A stretch of DNA of 64,000 nt, taken from positions 2,542,001-2,606,000 of the forward strand of contig OZ245872.1 of assembly GCA_965229345.1 (NCBI GenBank), given 5' to 3'. The position numbers and the translations under genes were made by a program. Under the pieces are notes generated by a model. The model was not told the origin of the DNA and did not search any database. It was given only the letters and a program-made list of their open reading frames with translations. Shown here one piece after another: positions 36,002 through 43,806 of this stretch. The stretch is from PBB1 sp965229345. Lineage in GTDB: Bacteria > Pseudomonadota > Gammaproteobacteria > Burkholderiales > Burkholderiaceae_C. How positions within the stretch are numbered: the first letter of the stretch is position 1; each line of letters begins with the position of its first letter.

Positions 36002-36883
36002 ATGAAACCGATCACTGGCAGCATCGTCGCGCTGGTCACGCCGATGCACGAGGACGGCAGCGTCGACTACGACACGCTGCGCAGCCTGATGGACTGGCAC
36101 ATCGCCGAGGGCACGGATTGCATCGGCGTGGTGGGCACCACAGGCGAGTCCCCGACGGTGTCGGTGGAGGAACACTGCGAGATCATCCGCGTGGCAGTCG
36201 AACACGCGCGTGGCCGTGTTCCGATCATGGCCGGCGCCGGCGGCAACTCCACACGCGAGGCGATCGAGCTGACCCGATTCGCCCAACAGGTCGGCGCTGA
36301 CTGCGTGCTGTCGGTGGTGCCCTACTACAACAAGCCTTCGCAAGAAGGCATCTACCAGCACTTCAAGGCGATTGCCGAGGCGGTCGACACGCCGATCGTG
36401 CTGTACAACGTGCCCGGCCGCACCGTGGCCGATATGCAGCCTGAAACCACGCTGCGGTTGGCGCAACTGCCGGGCATCGTGGCGGTGAAGGAAGCCACCG
36501 GCAACATCGAACGCGCGGCATGGCTGATCAAGCACGCACCACCCGGCTTCTCGATCTATTCGGGCGACGATCCGACCGCCATCGCGCTGATGCTGCTCGG
36601 CGGGCACGGCAATGTCAGTGTCACCGCGAATGTCGCACCGCGCGCCATGCACGAACTCTGCGTCGCCGCGATGGCCGGCCAGGTGCGCGAGGCCACCGCG
36701 ATCCACATGCGTTTGCTGCCGTTGCACAAGCACCTGTTCACCGAACCCAGCCCGGCGCCGACCAAGTGGGCGCTGTCCCAGCTGGGGCGTTGCAAGAACA
36801 CCTTGCGGCTCCCCCTGTTGCCGCTGACCCCGACGGGCGCGGCCACCGTGGGTGCGGCCATGCGTGATGCGGGCTTGCTGTGA
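36002..36883 (+). CDS. dapA: 4-hydroxy-tetrahydrodipicolinate synthase
   Basis: Aldolase-type lysine biosynthesis enzyme of 293 residues, condensing pyruvate with aspartate semialdehyde. The Schiff-base lysine is K163 (AVKEATGN), and the catalytic tyrosine Y135 lies in LYNVPGRT. GTTGESPT and VVPYYNKPSQEG are characteristic. AAGGAA is 7 bases before the ATG at 36002. Followed by bamC, a linkage also seen in E. coli (dapA-bamC). Confidence 0.97.
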   Translation: MKPITGSIVALVTPMHEDGSVDYDTLRSLMDWHIAEGTDCIGVVGTTGESPTVSVEEHCEIIRVAVEHARGRVPIMAGAGGNSTREAIELTRFAQQVGADCVLSVVPYYNKPSQEGIYQHFKAIAEAVDTPIVLYNVPGRTVADMQPETTLRLAQLPGIVAVKEATGNIERAAWLIKHAPPGFSIYSGDDPTAIALMLLGGHGNVSVTANVAPRAMHELCVAAMAGQVREATAIHMRLLPLHKHLFTEPSPAPTKWALSQLGRCKNTLRLPLLPLTPTGAATVGAAMRDAGLL

Positions 36884-36984
36884 GCGGCCATCGTCGGTCG
36901 CCTGCGCCAACTGAAATGTCCTTTCTTTCGCCATCGGCGACCAATGGGCTGCGCGGCACCTGCGCCGCCGCCACCCCCACGGAG

Positions 36985-38178
36985 ATGAACAACGTGACAG
37001 AAACGAAACAAGCCCGTTCCGGCGCCGTATCAACCAGCGGCTTGCGCGCCCGGCGCCTGGCCAGCTCGATGGTGGTGATCGGCCTGGCGGGTTGCACCTC
37101 GGTGGGCAGCCTGTTCAAGGGCGACAAGGTCGACTACCGCGCCCAATCGGCGCAGACCCAAGGCCTCGAAGTCCCCCCAGATCTGACGCAGCTGGCCCGC
37201 GACACCCGCTACAAGCAAGATGGCTCGGGTGTGGTGAGCGCAACCACTTACCAGCCACCCTCGTTTGGCGCGCCCACCACCGGTGGACCCAATGCACAAG
37301 GGGTGGTGCCGAACACCGACCCGAACGTGACCATCGAGCGCAGCAGCAATGACCGCTGGATCGTCACGGCACTGACCCCTGAGCAGGTCTGGCCCAAGCT
37401 GAAACAGTTCTGGGGCGAGCGCGGCTTCACCCTCGCGGTCGAACAGCCGGACGTCGGCGTGATGGAGACCGACTGGAACGAGAACCGCTCCAAGATCCCG
37501 CAGGATTTCATCCGCTCGACGATCGGCCTGGTCTTCGATTCCGTCTGGGACAGCGGCGAACGCGATCGCTTCCGCACGCGCGTGGAGCGCACCGAGAAAG
37601 GCAGCGAGATTTTCGTCAGCCATCGGGGCTCCGTCGAGGTGTTGACCGGTGCGAACAAGGAAAGCAGCACCTGGCAGCCGCGCGCAGCCGATCCGGAACT
37701 CGAGGCCGAGATGCTGCGCCGCCTGTTGCTCAAGCTCGGCGCCCAGGAAGAGCGTGCAACGGCACTCGTAGCCCCCGGCGATGCGCCCCCACCGCGCGCC
37801 CGCTTGCTGCAGGGCGCAGCAGGCACCGTTGAAGTGGACGACGATTTCGATCGTGCCTGGCGCCGTGTGGGTCTGGCGCTCGACCGCAGCGGTTTCGCTG
37901 TCGAGGACCGTGATCGGGCGCAGGGCTTCTACTACGTGAGCTACACCGACCAGAAGGAAGCGCCCACGAAACAGGAGCCTGGCTTTTTCAGCAAGTTGCT
38001 GAGCTTCGGTGGCGGTGACGGCGACAAGAAGGACGCCAAACGGGCGGTCCGCTACCGCGTGCAGGTCAAGGGTGAAGGCGAGCGCAGCAAAGTCACCGTG
38101 CAGAACTCCGAGGGCGGCGCACCGGACAGCGATGTCGCCGCACGCCTGGCTCAACTGCTGGTGAATGATCTGAAGTAA
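36985..38178 (+). CDS. bamC: outer membrane protein assembly factor BamC
   Basis: Lipoprotein of 397 residues of the Bam complex. Lipobox LAGC follows an RARR-containing n-region and hydrophobic segment (VVIGLAGC). Two helix-grip domains (SNDRWIVTALTPEQVWPKLKQFW and RAWRRVGLALDRSGFAVEDRD) match the BamC pattern. It lies immediately after dapA, as in E. coli. A GTG at 36994 with GGAG 9 bases before it is an alternative start, since the ATG at 36985 is too close to the same GGAG. Confidence 0.9.
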   Translation: MNNVTETKQARSGAVSTSGLRARRLASSMVVIGLAGCTSVGSLFKGDKVDYRAQSAQTQGLEVPPDLTQLARDTRYKQDGSGVVSATTYQPPSFGAPTTGGPNAQGVVPNTDPNVTIERSSNDRWIVTALTPEQVWPKLKQFWGERGFTLAVEQPDVGVMETDWNENRSKIPQDFIRSTIGLVFDSVWDSGERDRFRTRVERTEKGSEIFVSHRGSVEVLTGANKESSTWQPRAADPELEAEMLRRLLLKLGAQEERATALVAPGDAPPPRARLLQGAAGTVEVDDDFDRAWRRVGLALDRSGFAVEDRDRAQGFYYVSYTDQKEAPTKQEPGFFSKLLSFGGGDGDKKDAKRAVRYRVQVKGEGERSKVTVQNSEGGAPDSDVAARLAQLLVNDLK

Positions 38179-38185
38179 TCGCCAG

Positions 38186-38229
38186 AATCCTGGCCGGGCT
38201 GCGCGGGTATCGGCAGCCCCGCCGGGATT
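38186..38229 (+). repeat. long imperfect hairpin after bamC
   Basis: Arms AATCCTGGCCGGGCTGC and GCAGCCCCGCCGGGATT pair at 15 of 17 positions, counting only two mismatch or wobble sites, with a 10-base loop. It begins 8 bases after the bamC stop. It may protect the bamC mRNA 3' end or help termination; there is no T-run. Confidence 0.5.
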
Positions 38230-38260
38230 AGCCGCTGGCAGTCAATTGAATCCGCCCACG

Positions 38261-38286
38261 AAAAAGCCGCCCGAAGGCGGCTTTTT
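38261..38286. terminator. bidirectional rho-independent terminator
   Basis: AAAAAGCCGCC-CGAA-GGCGGCTTTTT forms a perfect stem with T-runs on both strands. It sits between convergent bamC and the alanine-rich lipoprotein gene and can end both transcripts. Confidence 0.95.
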
Positions 38287-38304
38287 CATTTCGGCGTGAA
38301 CCGA

Positions 38305-38610
38305 TTACTTCTTCATTGCGTCCTTGGCTGCGTCGGCAGCCTTGGCAGCGGCGTCCTTGGCAGCATCGGCTGCGGCGGTGGCCGCAGCGGCGGTCGCGTC
38401 AGCAGCACCGCTGGCAGCGCTCATCGTGGCATCAGCAGCAGCCGAGGCAGCCGTGTCGACAGCCGAAGCAGCGGCAGCGGACACTTCAGCGATGGCCGGG
38501 GCAGCAGCCGAAGCAGCCGCTTCGACGGCCGGAGCGACTTCTTCTTTCTTGCCGCAAGCGGAAAGAGCAACAGCGGCAACCAGGGCGGCCAGCACGAGCG
38601 ACTTGTTCAT
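38305..38610 (-). CDS. alanine-rich lipoprotein with repeat helices
   Basis: Small predicted lipoprotein of 101 residues. Signal peptide with lipobox LSAC (Cys19), then KKEEVAPAV and a long Ala/Ser/Asp/Lys helix ending in an AADAAKDAAAK-AADAAKDAMKK pair of 11-residue units similar to LEA-type or apolipoprotein-like amphipathic repeats. The chosen ATG 38610 has GAGG 6 bases before it; an upstream in-frame ATG at 38616 is too near the same site. Function unknown; Ala-rich lipoproteins of this type are common in Burkholderiales and are probably abundant envelope proteins. Own transcription unit. Confidence 0.82.
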   Translation of the reverse strand: MNKSLVLAALVAAVALSACGKKEEVAPAVEAAASAAAPAIAEVSAAAASAVDTAASAAADATMSAASGAADATAAAATAAADAAKDAAAKAADAAKDAMKK

Positions 38611-38634
38611 AAGCATCCTCAATCAAAAAAGGTC

Positions 38635-38674
38635 GATAAAAATAAAAAACCAGAGTGGCCGCCTGAACGGCCAC
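38635..38674 (-). terminator. candidate terminator on the minus strand
   Basis: Stem GTGGCCG / CGGCCAC (38655-38661 and 38668-38674, loop CCTGAA) is followed, reading the minus strand, by TCTGG and then a TTTTTTATTTTTAT tract. It stands between the conserved hypothetical gene upstream and the alanine-rich lipoprotein downstream. The five-base gap before the T-tract makes it less than ideal. Confidence 0.55.
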
Positions 38675-38753
38675 AACCCCAAAACTCAGGAGCTGAAGGG
38701 TGGGAAACCCTCAGGCTGCAGCCCGCTAGTATATGCCGCGGCCGCCAAATGAT

Positions 38754-39242
38754 TCACAAACCGAGCGTGCTCGACGGGAAGGCTTCGACGGATCGTTGCA
38801 GCAGCGCGTCAAGCCGCTCGCGCTCATGCACCGCGTCAGCCAGCTCTGTCGACAGCGACCCACGCCAACGCTCGGGATCGATCAACCGAAGCGTCACGCA
38901 GCCCGGGGCCAGCAGCACGCTGGGCAGCGGGGACACATGCGATTCGTCAGGTGTTCGGCAGTGCACGACATGCGAGCGCTGTCGCCGCCACTGCACCCAC
39001 CGCGGATGCTGCCTCTGGAGGTTGTCGTAGCTGGAGGCGAGCACGGTGCAGCGGCGGTGCGGCAGAGCCCACTGCGACAGATGCTCGACGATCTGCGCAT
39101 CGTTGAGTTGCCAATCGGCAAAGTCGCTGTCGCACATCCAGATGTCGCGCGTGCCTGCCGCAGCAATCTGCGCGAATGCCGTACGCACCGCCGAGTGAAA
39201 CTGGGCCCGGGTTTCGATCAGGACATGCGCTGGCAGATTCAT
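38754..39242 (-). CDS. conserved hypothetical protein (162 aa)
   Basis: Function unknown. No signal peptide or membrane helix. The sequence opens MNLPAHVLIETRAQFHSAVR and has DIWMCDSDFADWQLND and RCTVLASSYDNLQRQHPRW, a layout that suggests a phospholipase D-like or related alpha/beta fold (single half of HKD-type), but the HxKxxxxD motif itself is not seen. AGGAG is 9 bases before the ATG at 39242. It follows the JmjC-type oxygenase gene after 40 bases, so the two are probably cotranscribed; I suspect a family also found in other Burkholderiales. Confidence 0.6.
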   Translation of the reverse strand: MNLPAHVLIETRAQFHSAVRTAFAQIAAAGTRDIWMCDSDFADWQLNDAQIVEHLSQWALPHRRCTVLASSYDNLQRQHPRWVQWRRQRSHVVHCRTPDESHVSPLPSVLLAPGCVTLRLIDPERWRGSLSTELADAVHERERLDALLQRSVEAFPSSTLGL

Positions 39243-39282
39243 GGCTCAAGCTCCTTTTGACAGACCCCTCATGGTCGCTTTT

Positions 39283-40422
39283 TCAGTGTCCATCCGAACC
39301 GTCAGCAGCGCGCAGCCACCCTTGAAACACCCACGAGTGCAGGAGATCCTGCGCCTGCGGGCTGAGCGCTGCAACCTCGTGCGCATCGAGTGTCCGACCG
39401 TCTGCGAGCCGGCGCATCAAGCGGGCGTCACGGCCTGAGGCCACGAACGATTCACCGTTGATGAAGACGTGCCGGTCGTCGTACAGCATGCGCGTACGCC
39501 GATCGAGCACAACGGCGCAACGACCCGGCAGCGCCTGCTCCGGCTCGAACCAGGTCTGCGGCTTCGGCTCACTGAGCCATTCGCCCAAGGAACAGTCCAG
39601 CGATGACGGGTCATCGGCCACGCGCCTGACGGCCTCGGCAGCGAACTCGGCCAATCGCACAGGGATGCGCGCCGGTTGATCCGTGGCCGCTTGCGCCGCG
39701 TCTCGGTAGCGTGCCCCCTGGCCGTCGTCGTCATCGGCACCATCGAGCATGCGTTGCAACACCTGTCGGCCGACCTCGTCGCGGGTTGGCGCACGAAACC
39801 CGATCGACGCGGTCAGACACTCACCATCGGCCACCCCCTCGTGGGCCCAGCCGGGTGGCAGGTACAGCATGTCCCCGACATCGAGCACCCATTCCATGTC
39901 GGGCTCGAAGTTCGCCAAGAGCTTCAGCGGCATGTCGGGCACCAGCTCGAGTCGTGTCGTGCGGCCGACGCGCCATCGGCGGCGGCCCGCCAGCTGAAGC
40001 AAGAAGACATCATAGGAATCGATGTGCGGGCCGACACCGCCGCCATCGCTGGCATACGAGATCATCACGTCATCGAGCCGCGCATCGGATGCGAACCGGA
40101 AGCGCGACAGCAGGCGATGCGCCGCCGGCAGATGCAGATCGACGCCCTGCACCAGCAGCGTCCAGTCGGGTCGGGCGAGCGGGGGCAGCTGGCGCCGGGT
40201 GAATGGCCCGTGGCGCAGGGACCATCGGCCAGCACGGCGTTCGATCAGCCGAGACTCGACGCCTTCGGTGGCGGCCAACGCGAACATCGCCGCACGGTCG
40301 AGTGCCGGCTCGGCACCTGGCAGCGCCTGGCGGATCAGCAAGGGCTTCTTCTGCCAATGGCGCCGCATGAAGGTCTGCGGGCTGAGCCCGCCCAGCAGCG
40401 GTGTCGCAATGTCGATGGTCAT
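39283..40422 (-). CDS. cupin/JmjC-type ribosomal oxygenase-like protein
   Basis: Fe(II)/2-oxoglutarate oxygenase of 379 residues related to YcfD/RoxA, which hydroxylates ribosomal protein L16 on an arginine in E. coli. The first facial-triad residues are in GPHIDSYDVFLLQLAGRRRW (HxD), and the distal histidine is in PPGWAHEGVADG. LSPQTFMRRHWQKKPLLIRQAL matches the N-terminal JmjC start. The C-terminal winged-helix region (residues about 300-379) is also present. The target is inferred from homology. Confidence 0.88.
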   Translation of the reverse strand: MTIDIATPLLGGLSPQTFMRRHWQKKPLLIRQALPGAEPALDRAAMFALAATEGVESRLIERRAGRWSLRHGPFTRRQLPPLARPDWTLLVQGVDLHLPAAHRLLSRFRFASDARLDDVMISYASDGGGVGPHIDSYDVFLLQLAGRRRWRVGRTTRLELVPDMPLKLLANFEPDMEWVLDVGDMLYLPPGWAHEGVADGECLTASIGFRAPTRDEVGRQVLQRMLDGADDDDGQGARYRDAAQAATDQPARIPVRLAEFAAEAVRRVADDPSSLDCSLGEWLSEPKPQTWFEPEQALPGRCAVVLDRRTRMLYDDRHVFINGESFVASGRDARLMRRLADGRTLDAHEVAALSPQAQDLLHSWVFQGWLRAADGSDGH

Positions 40423-40505
40423 GCGCAGGATTGTCCATGCGCCGCATCGATCGAGCAGACCGGCTCGCCGCGCGGTTGCCGTGATGCATATGCGATCATT
40501 TCTCG

Positions 40506-41027
40506 ATGCACATTCAATCCCCTTGCGTCGTCGCCCTCACCTGGCGACTCGAAGACGCCCAAGGCCAGTTGATCGACGAACTGGCACAACCGGTGGAATT
40601 TTTCTACGGCGGGCTCGACCTGCTCGAACAGGTTGAAGCAGCCATCCTCGACCAGACCATCGGCTTCGAAGCCTCGCTGCACCTGGAGCCCGAACAGGCC
40701 TTCGGCGACTACGACGCCTCTCTGGTGTTCTTCGAAGAGCGTTCCGTGTTCCCCGGCGGCATCGAGGTCGGCATGCAGTTCGAAGGTGTGCCCCAAGGCG
40801 CCGTGACGCCTGACATGCCAGATGACGTGCTCTACACCGTCACCGAGGTGTACCCGACCCATGTCGTGCTCGACGGCAACCACCCGCTGGCCGGACGCGC
40901 GCTGCGCATCCACCTGAAGGTGCAGGAGGTGCGCGCTGCCACCACCGACGAGATCGAGGCGGGCACCGTGGGGCAGCCGGCTTTCAGCGTACTCAATGCG
41001 ATGCCGCCTGGCCCGCATCTGCACTAG
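40506..41027 (+). CDS. SlyD-like FKBP-type peptidyl-prolyl isomerase
   Basis: Protein of 173 residues with a FKBP domain and IF-insert pattern like SlyD: MHIQSPCVVALTWRLEDAQG, EFFYGGLDLLEQVEAAI, EPEQAFGDYDASLVF, and VLDGNHPLAGRALRIHLKVQEVR. The DGNHPLAG tract is the family's substrate-binding region. The C-terminus lacks the His-rich metal-binding tail of E. coli SlyD, which shortens any role in nickel delivery. A divergent gene pair with the oxygenase, 83 bases apart. Confidence 0.9.
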   Translation: MHIQSPCVVALTWRLEDAQGQLIDELAQPVEFFYGGLDLLEQVEAAILDQTIGFEASLHLEPEQAFGDYDASLVFFEERSVFPGGIEVGMQFEGVPQGAVTPDMPDDVLYTVTEVYPTHVVLDGNHPLAGRALRIHLKVQEVRAATTDEIEAGTVGQPAFSVLNAMPPGPHLH

Positions 41028-41055
41028 AAATCTGCACCAGCCCGCCGCAGCGGCG

Positions 41056-41505
41056 TCAGCTCACGCCGGTCGATCCAAAGCCACCAGCGCCGCGGTCGGA
41101 CGCGTCGAACCCGTCGACACGCCGAAAGCTCGCCTGCACCACCGGCACGATGACCAGCTGCGCGATGCGCTCCATCGGCTGCACGGTATAGGCCGTCTGG
41201 CCGCGGTTCCAGCAGCTGACCATCAACGGACCCTGGTAGTCGGAGTCGATCAGGCCCACCAGGTTGCCGAGCACGATGCCGTGCTTGTGACCCAAACCCG
41301 AGCGCGGCAGGATCATCGCGGCCAGGCCCGGGTCGGCGATGTGGATCGCCAGGCCGGTAGGGATCAATTGCGTCTGACCGGGCTCGATCCGCAACGGCTC
41401 ATCGAGGCAGGCGCGCAGGTCCAGCCCTGCGCTGCCTGGGGTGGCGTAGGCAGGCAGCGCATCGGCCATCCGCGCGTCGAGCAGCTTCACGTCGATCGTT
41501 GTCAT
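41056..41505 (-). CDS. dut: dUTP diphosphatase
   Basis: Trimeric dUTPase of 149 residues that keeps dUTP low and makes dUMP for thymidylate. All five family motifs are visible: GSAGLDLRAC, LPRSGLGHKHGIVL, GLIDSDYQGPL, RIAQLVIVPV and RGAGGFGSTGV. The start ATG overlaps the coaBC stop (ATGA), as in several Proteobacteria where coaBC-dut is an operon. Confidence 0.96.
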   Translation of the reverse strand: MTTIDVKLLDARMADALPAYATPGSAGLDLRACLDEPLRIEPGQTQLIPTGLAIHIADPGLAAMILPRSGLGHKHGIVLGNLVGLIDSDYQGPLMVSCWNRGQTAYTVQPMERIAQLVIVPVVQASFRRVDGFDASDRGAGGFGSTGVS

Positions 41506-42785
41506 GGGGGTGTTTCCGTGGAGGAGAGTCGCTGTGCGATGTCGGCGACCAGCCAGCGAGCCAGTGTCAGCTTGTCGGCTGGCGGCAGGTCGCGATGCCC
41601 TTGCGCATCGACCAGCACCAGTGCGTTGTCGTCACGCCCGAAGGTCGCGGGGCCCAGGTTGCCAACGATCAATGGAATCTGTTTGCGCTCGCGCTTTTCA
41701 CGCGCATGCTTGAGCAGGTCGTGGCTCTCGGCGGCGAAGCCGACGCAAAACGGATGGCCGGCCACCAGCGCCTGCTGGGCGACTGCGGCCAGGATGTCGG
41801 GGTTCTCGGTCAGCTCGAAGGTCGGCGCCACCTTGCTGCCGTTCTTCTTGATCTTCTGCTCGGCCAGGGTGGCGGGCCGCCAGTCGGCCACCGCCGCAGT
41901 GGCGATGAACACATCGTGGGTTGGCGCCAGGGGCACCACCGCATCGGCCATCTGCAACGCGGTACGCACATCGATGCGCCGCACTCCGCGCGGAGTGGCC
42001 ACATGCACCGGCCCGGCCACCAGCGTGACCTCGGCGCCTGCTTCGGCCGCCGCCCGCGCAATCGCAAAACCCATCTTTCCGCTGGACAGGTTGGTGATGC
42101 CACGCACCGGATCGATCGGCTCGAAGGTGGGGCCGGCCGTGATCAGCACGCGCTTACCGGCGAGCGGCTTCGGGCGAAAGTGACTGATCAATTCCTCCAG
42201 CAACTGCTCGGGTTCGAGCATGCGGCCGTCGCCCACTTCGCCGCAGGCCTGCGCGCCGCTGTCCGGGCCCAGCAAATGGGTGCCATCGGCGCGCAACTGG
42301 GCCACGTTGCGCTGCGTGGCCGGGTGCGACCACATCTCGCGGTTCATCGCCGGGGCGATCAGCAGCGGGCAGGTGTCGATCGGGCGCGCCAGACACAGCA
42401 GGCTCAGCAGGTCGTCGGCACGGCCGTGCAACAGCTTGGCCATGAAGTCGGCGCTGGCCGGCGCCACCAGCACCGCGTCGGCGCCGCGCGTCAGGTTGAT
42501 ATGCGCCATGTTGTTCGCGTTGCCGTCGACATCGCGCGTGTCCCAGGCGCTGGTGAACACCGGGCGCCCCGACAGGGCCTGCATCGTCACCGGGGTGATG
42601 AACTGCTCGGCGGCTTCGGTCATGACCACCTGCACCGTGGCACCGGCCTTCACCAGCGCGCGCGCCAGCTCGGCCGCCTTGTAGCAGGCGATGCCGCCGG
42701 AGAGGCCGAGCACGATGTGCTTGCCGGAAAGATCGCCGGCACTGTCGGCGGTCACCGCAGGGGTGGGGTCAGGGAGGGAGGTCAT
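41502..42785 (-). CDS. coaBC: phosphopantothenoylcysteine decarboxylase/phosphopantothenate-cysteine ligase
   Basis: Bifunctional coenzyme A enzyme of 427 residues. The N-terminal flavoprotein CoaC half has GKHIVLGLSGGIACYKAAEL, the APAMNREMW motif and the ACGEVGDGRM flap. The C-terminal CoaB ligase half carries AGPTFEPIDPVRGITNLSSGKMG and the KIKKNGS nucleotide-binding motif. Start ATG at 42785. It is between lepB upstream and dut downstream, all on the minus strand. Confidence 0.96.
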   Translation of the reverse strand: MTSLPDPTPAVTADSAGDLSGKHIVLGLSGGIACYKAAELARALVKAGATVQVVMTEAAEQFITPVTMQALSGRPVFTSAWDTRDVDGNANNMAHINLTRGADAVLVAPASADFMAKLLHGRADDLLSLLCLARPIDTCPLLIAPAMNREMWSHPATQRNVAQLRADGTHLLGPDSGAQACGEVGDGRMLEPEQLLEELISHFRPKPLAGKRVLITAGPTFEPIDPVRGITNLSSGKMGFAIARAAAEAGAEVTLVAGPVHVATPRGVRRIDVRTALQMADAVVPLAPTHDVFIATAAVADWRPATLAEQKIKKNGSKVAPTFELTENPDILAAVAQQALVAGHPFCVGFAAESHDLLKHAREKRERKQIPLIVGNLGPATFGRDDNALVLVDAQGHRDLPPADKLTLARWLVADIAQRLSSTETPP

Positions 42786-42804
42786 CGTGGACACCGTGAC
42801 GTTT

Positions 42805-43629
42805 TCAAAGTGGTTTCCAGGCCCGGCCGGCTTGCCGCAGGTTGAACAACACGCGCACCGCCTTGCCGTAGATCTGCTCGTGCGGCAGAAAACCCCATTC
42901 GCGCGAGTCGGCAGAAGCATCGCGGTTGTCGCCCAGCATGAGGTAGTGGCCAGCCGGAACAGTACACCGCCAGTCGCCGGCGCGCGGCGACTGGCAGTGC
43001 GCGGCCAGCCCCGCATCATCGAGGTTCAGCGGCATGCGGCCCAGGATGAAGGGATTGATCTTCAACACCCGAGCAGGCGCGGCAGCGGTTTCGAGGACCA
43101 TCCATTGGCCGCGATCCTCGTCGGAGCGCTGCACCTGCAGCGGTGGCAACTGATCGTCTTCGAGCATCACCGCCTGCGGCGCTTCGGCGTTGATGGCCAC
43201 GACGCCGCCGGCAAACGACACCACGTCTCCCGGCATGCCCACCAGGCGCTTCACATAGAACTGCGACACATCGTGCGGGTAGCGGAAGACGACCACATCG
43301 CCACGCTGCGGCTGACCCCACTCGAGGGCGGTGTTGGTGAACGGCAGCCGGGGCCCGTAGGCCAGGTGATTGATCAACAGGTAGTCACCGATGCGCAGCG
43401 TCGGCTCCATCGAGCCCGACGGCACGCTCGGCCAGTCGGCCACGGCCACACGGCAGGTAAAGATCAGCACCACCACCACAAACAACTCGGTGCCCAGACT
43501 GGCCCACAGCGGCCGTCTCAGCGGCGGCTCGGCCATGCGCCGCAACTTGCGACGCCATGCCCAGCGGCACAGCCCGGTGGCGACCATCACGCCAAACAGG
43601 AATTCGTTGTTGGACAAGCCGATTTGCAT
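42805..43629 (-). CDS. lepB: signal peptidase I
   Basis: Inner-membrane serine protease of 274 residues that removes Sec signal peptides. Catalytic Ser73 is in PSGSMEPTLRIGD and general-base Lys127 in FYVKRLVGMPGD. The GDNRDASADSREWGF box D/E is present. Two N-terminal hydrophobic helices are followed by the protease domain; the region between K127 and the GDNRDAS box has an insert typical of type I enzymes. First gene of a lepB-coaBC-dut operon; the usual lepA-lepB-rnc setting is absent here, so this could be a second signal peptidase. Confidence 0.93.
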   Translation of the reverse strand: MQIGLSNNEFLFGVMVATGLCRWAWRRKLRRMAEPPLRRPLWASLGTELFVVVVLIFTCRVAVADWPSVPSGSMEPTLRIGDYLLINHLAYGPRLPFTNTALEWGQPQRGDVVVFRYPHDVSQFYVKRLVGMPGDVVSFAGGVVAINAEAPQAVMLEDDQLPPLQVQRSDEDRGQWMVLETAAAPARVLKINPFILGRMPLNLDDAGLAAHCQSPRAGDWRCTVPAGHYLMLGDNRDASADSREWGFLPHEQIYGKAVRVLFNLRQAGRAWKPL

Positions 43630-43702
43630 GGTGTGCGGTCAAAAACGTTGCGGATTATGGTCGGCCATCACACCCGCCACCGCCGGCAACCGTCCAGCTC
43701 GG

Positions 43703-43760
43703 TGTGGGGGTGATTGTGTCGGGGGCCCCTTGCAGGAGGGTCCGGCAACACAATGCCTGG
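43703..43760 (+). promoter_or_regulatory. candidate hairpin leader of egtD
   Basis: In the 177-base gap upstream of egtD, ATTGTGT (43713-43719) and ACACAAT (43748-43754) form a 7-bp inverted repeat enclosing a GC-rich loop. The position between divergent lepB and egtD suggests a regulatory role, but no start site is visible. Confidence 0.35.
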
Positions 43761-43806
43761 AAAGGTCCGGGTGTCCGGGCCGACGTACGCAGATGGAGCG
43801 TCCCCG

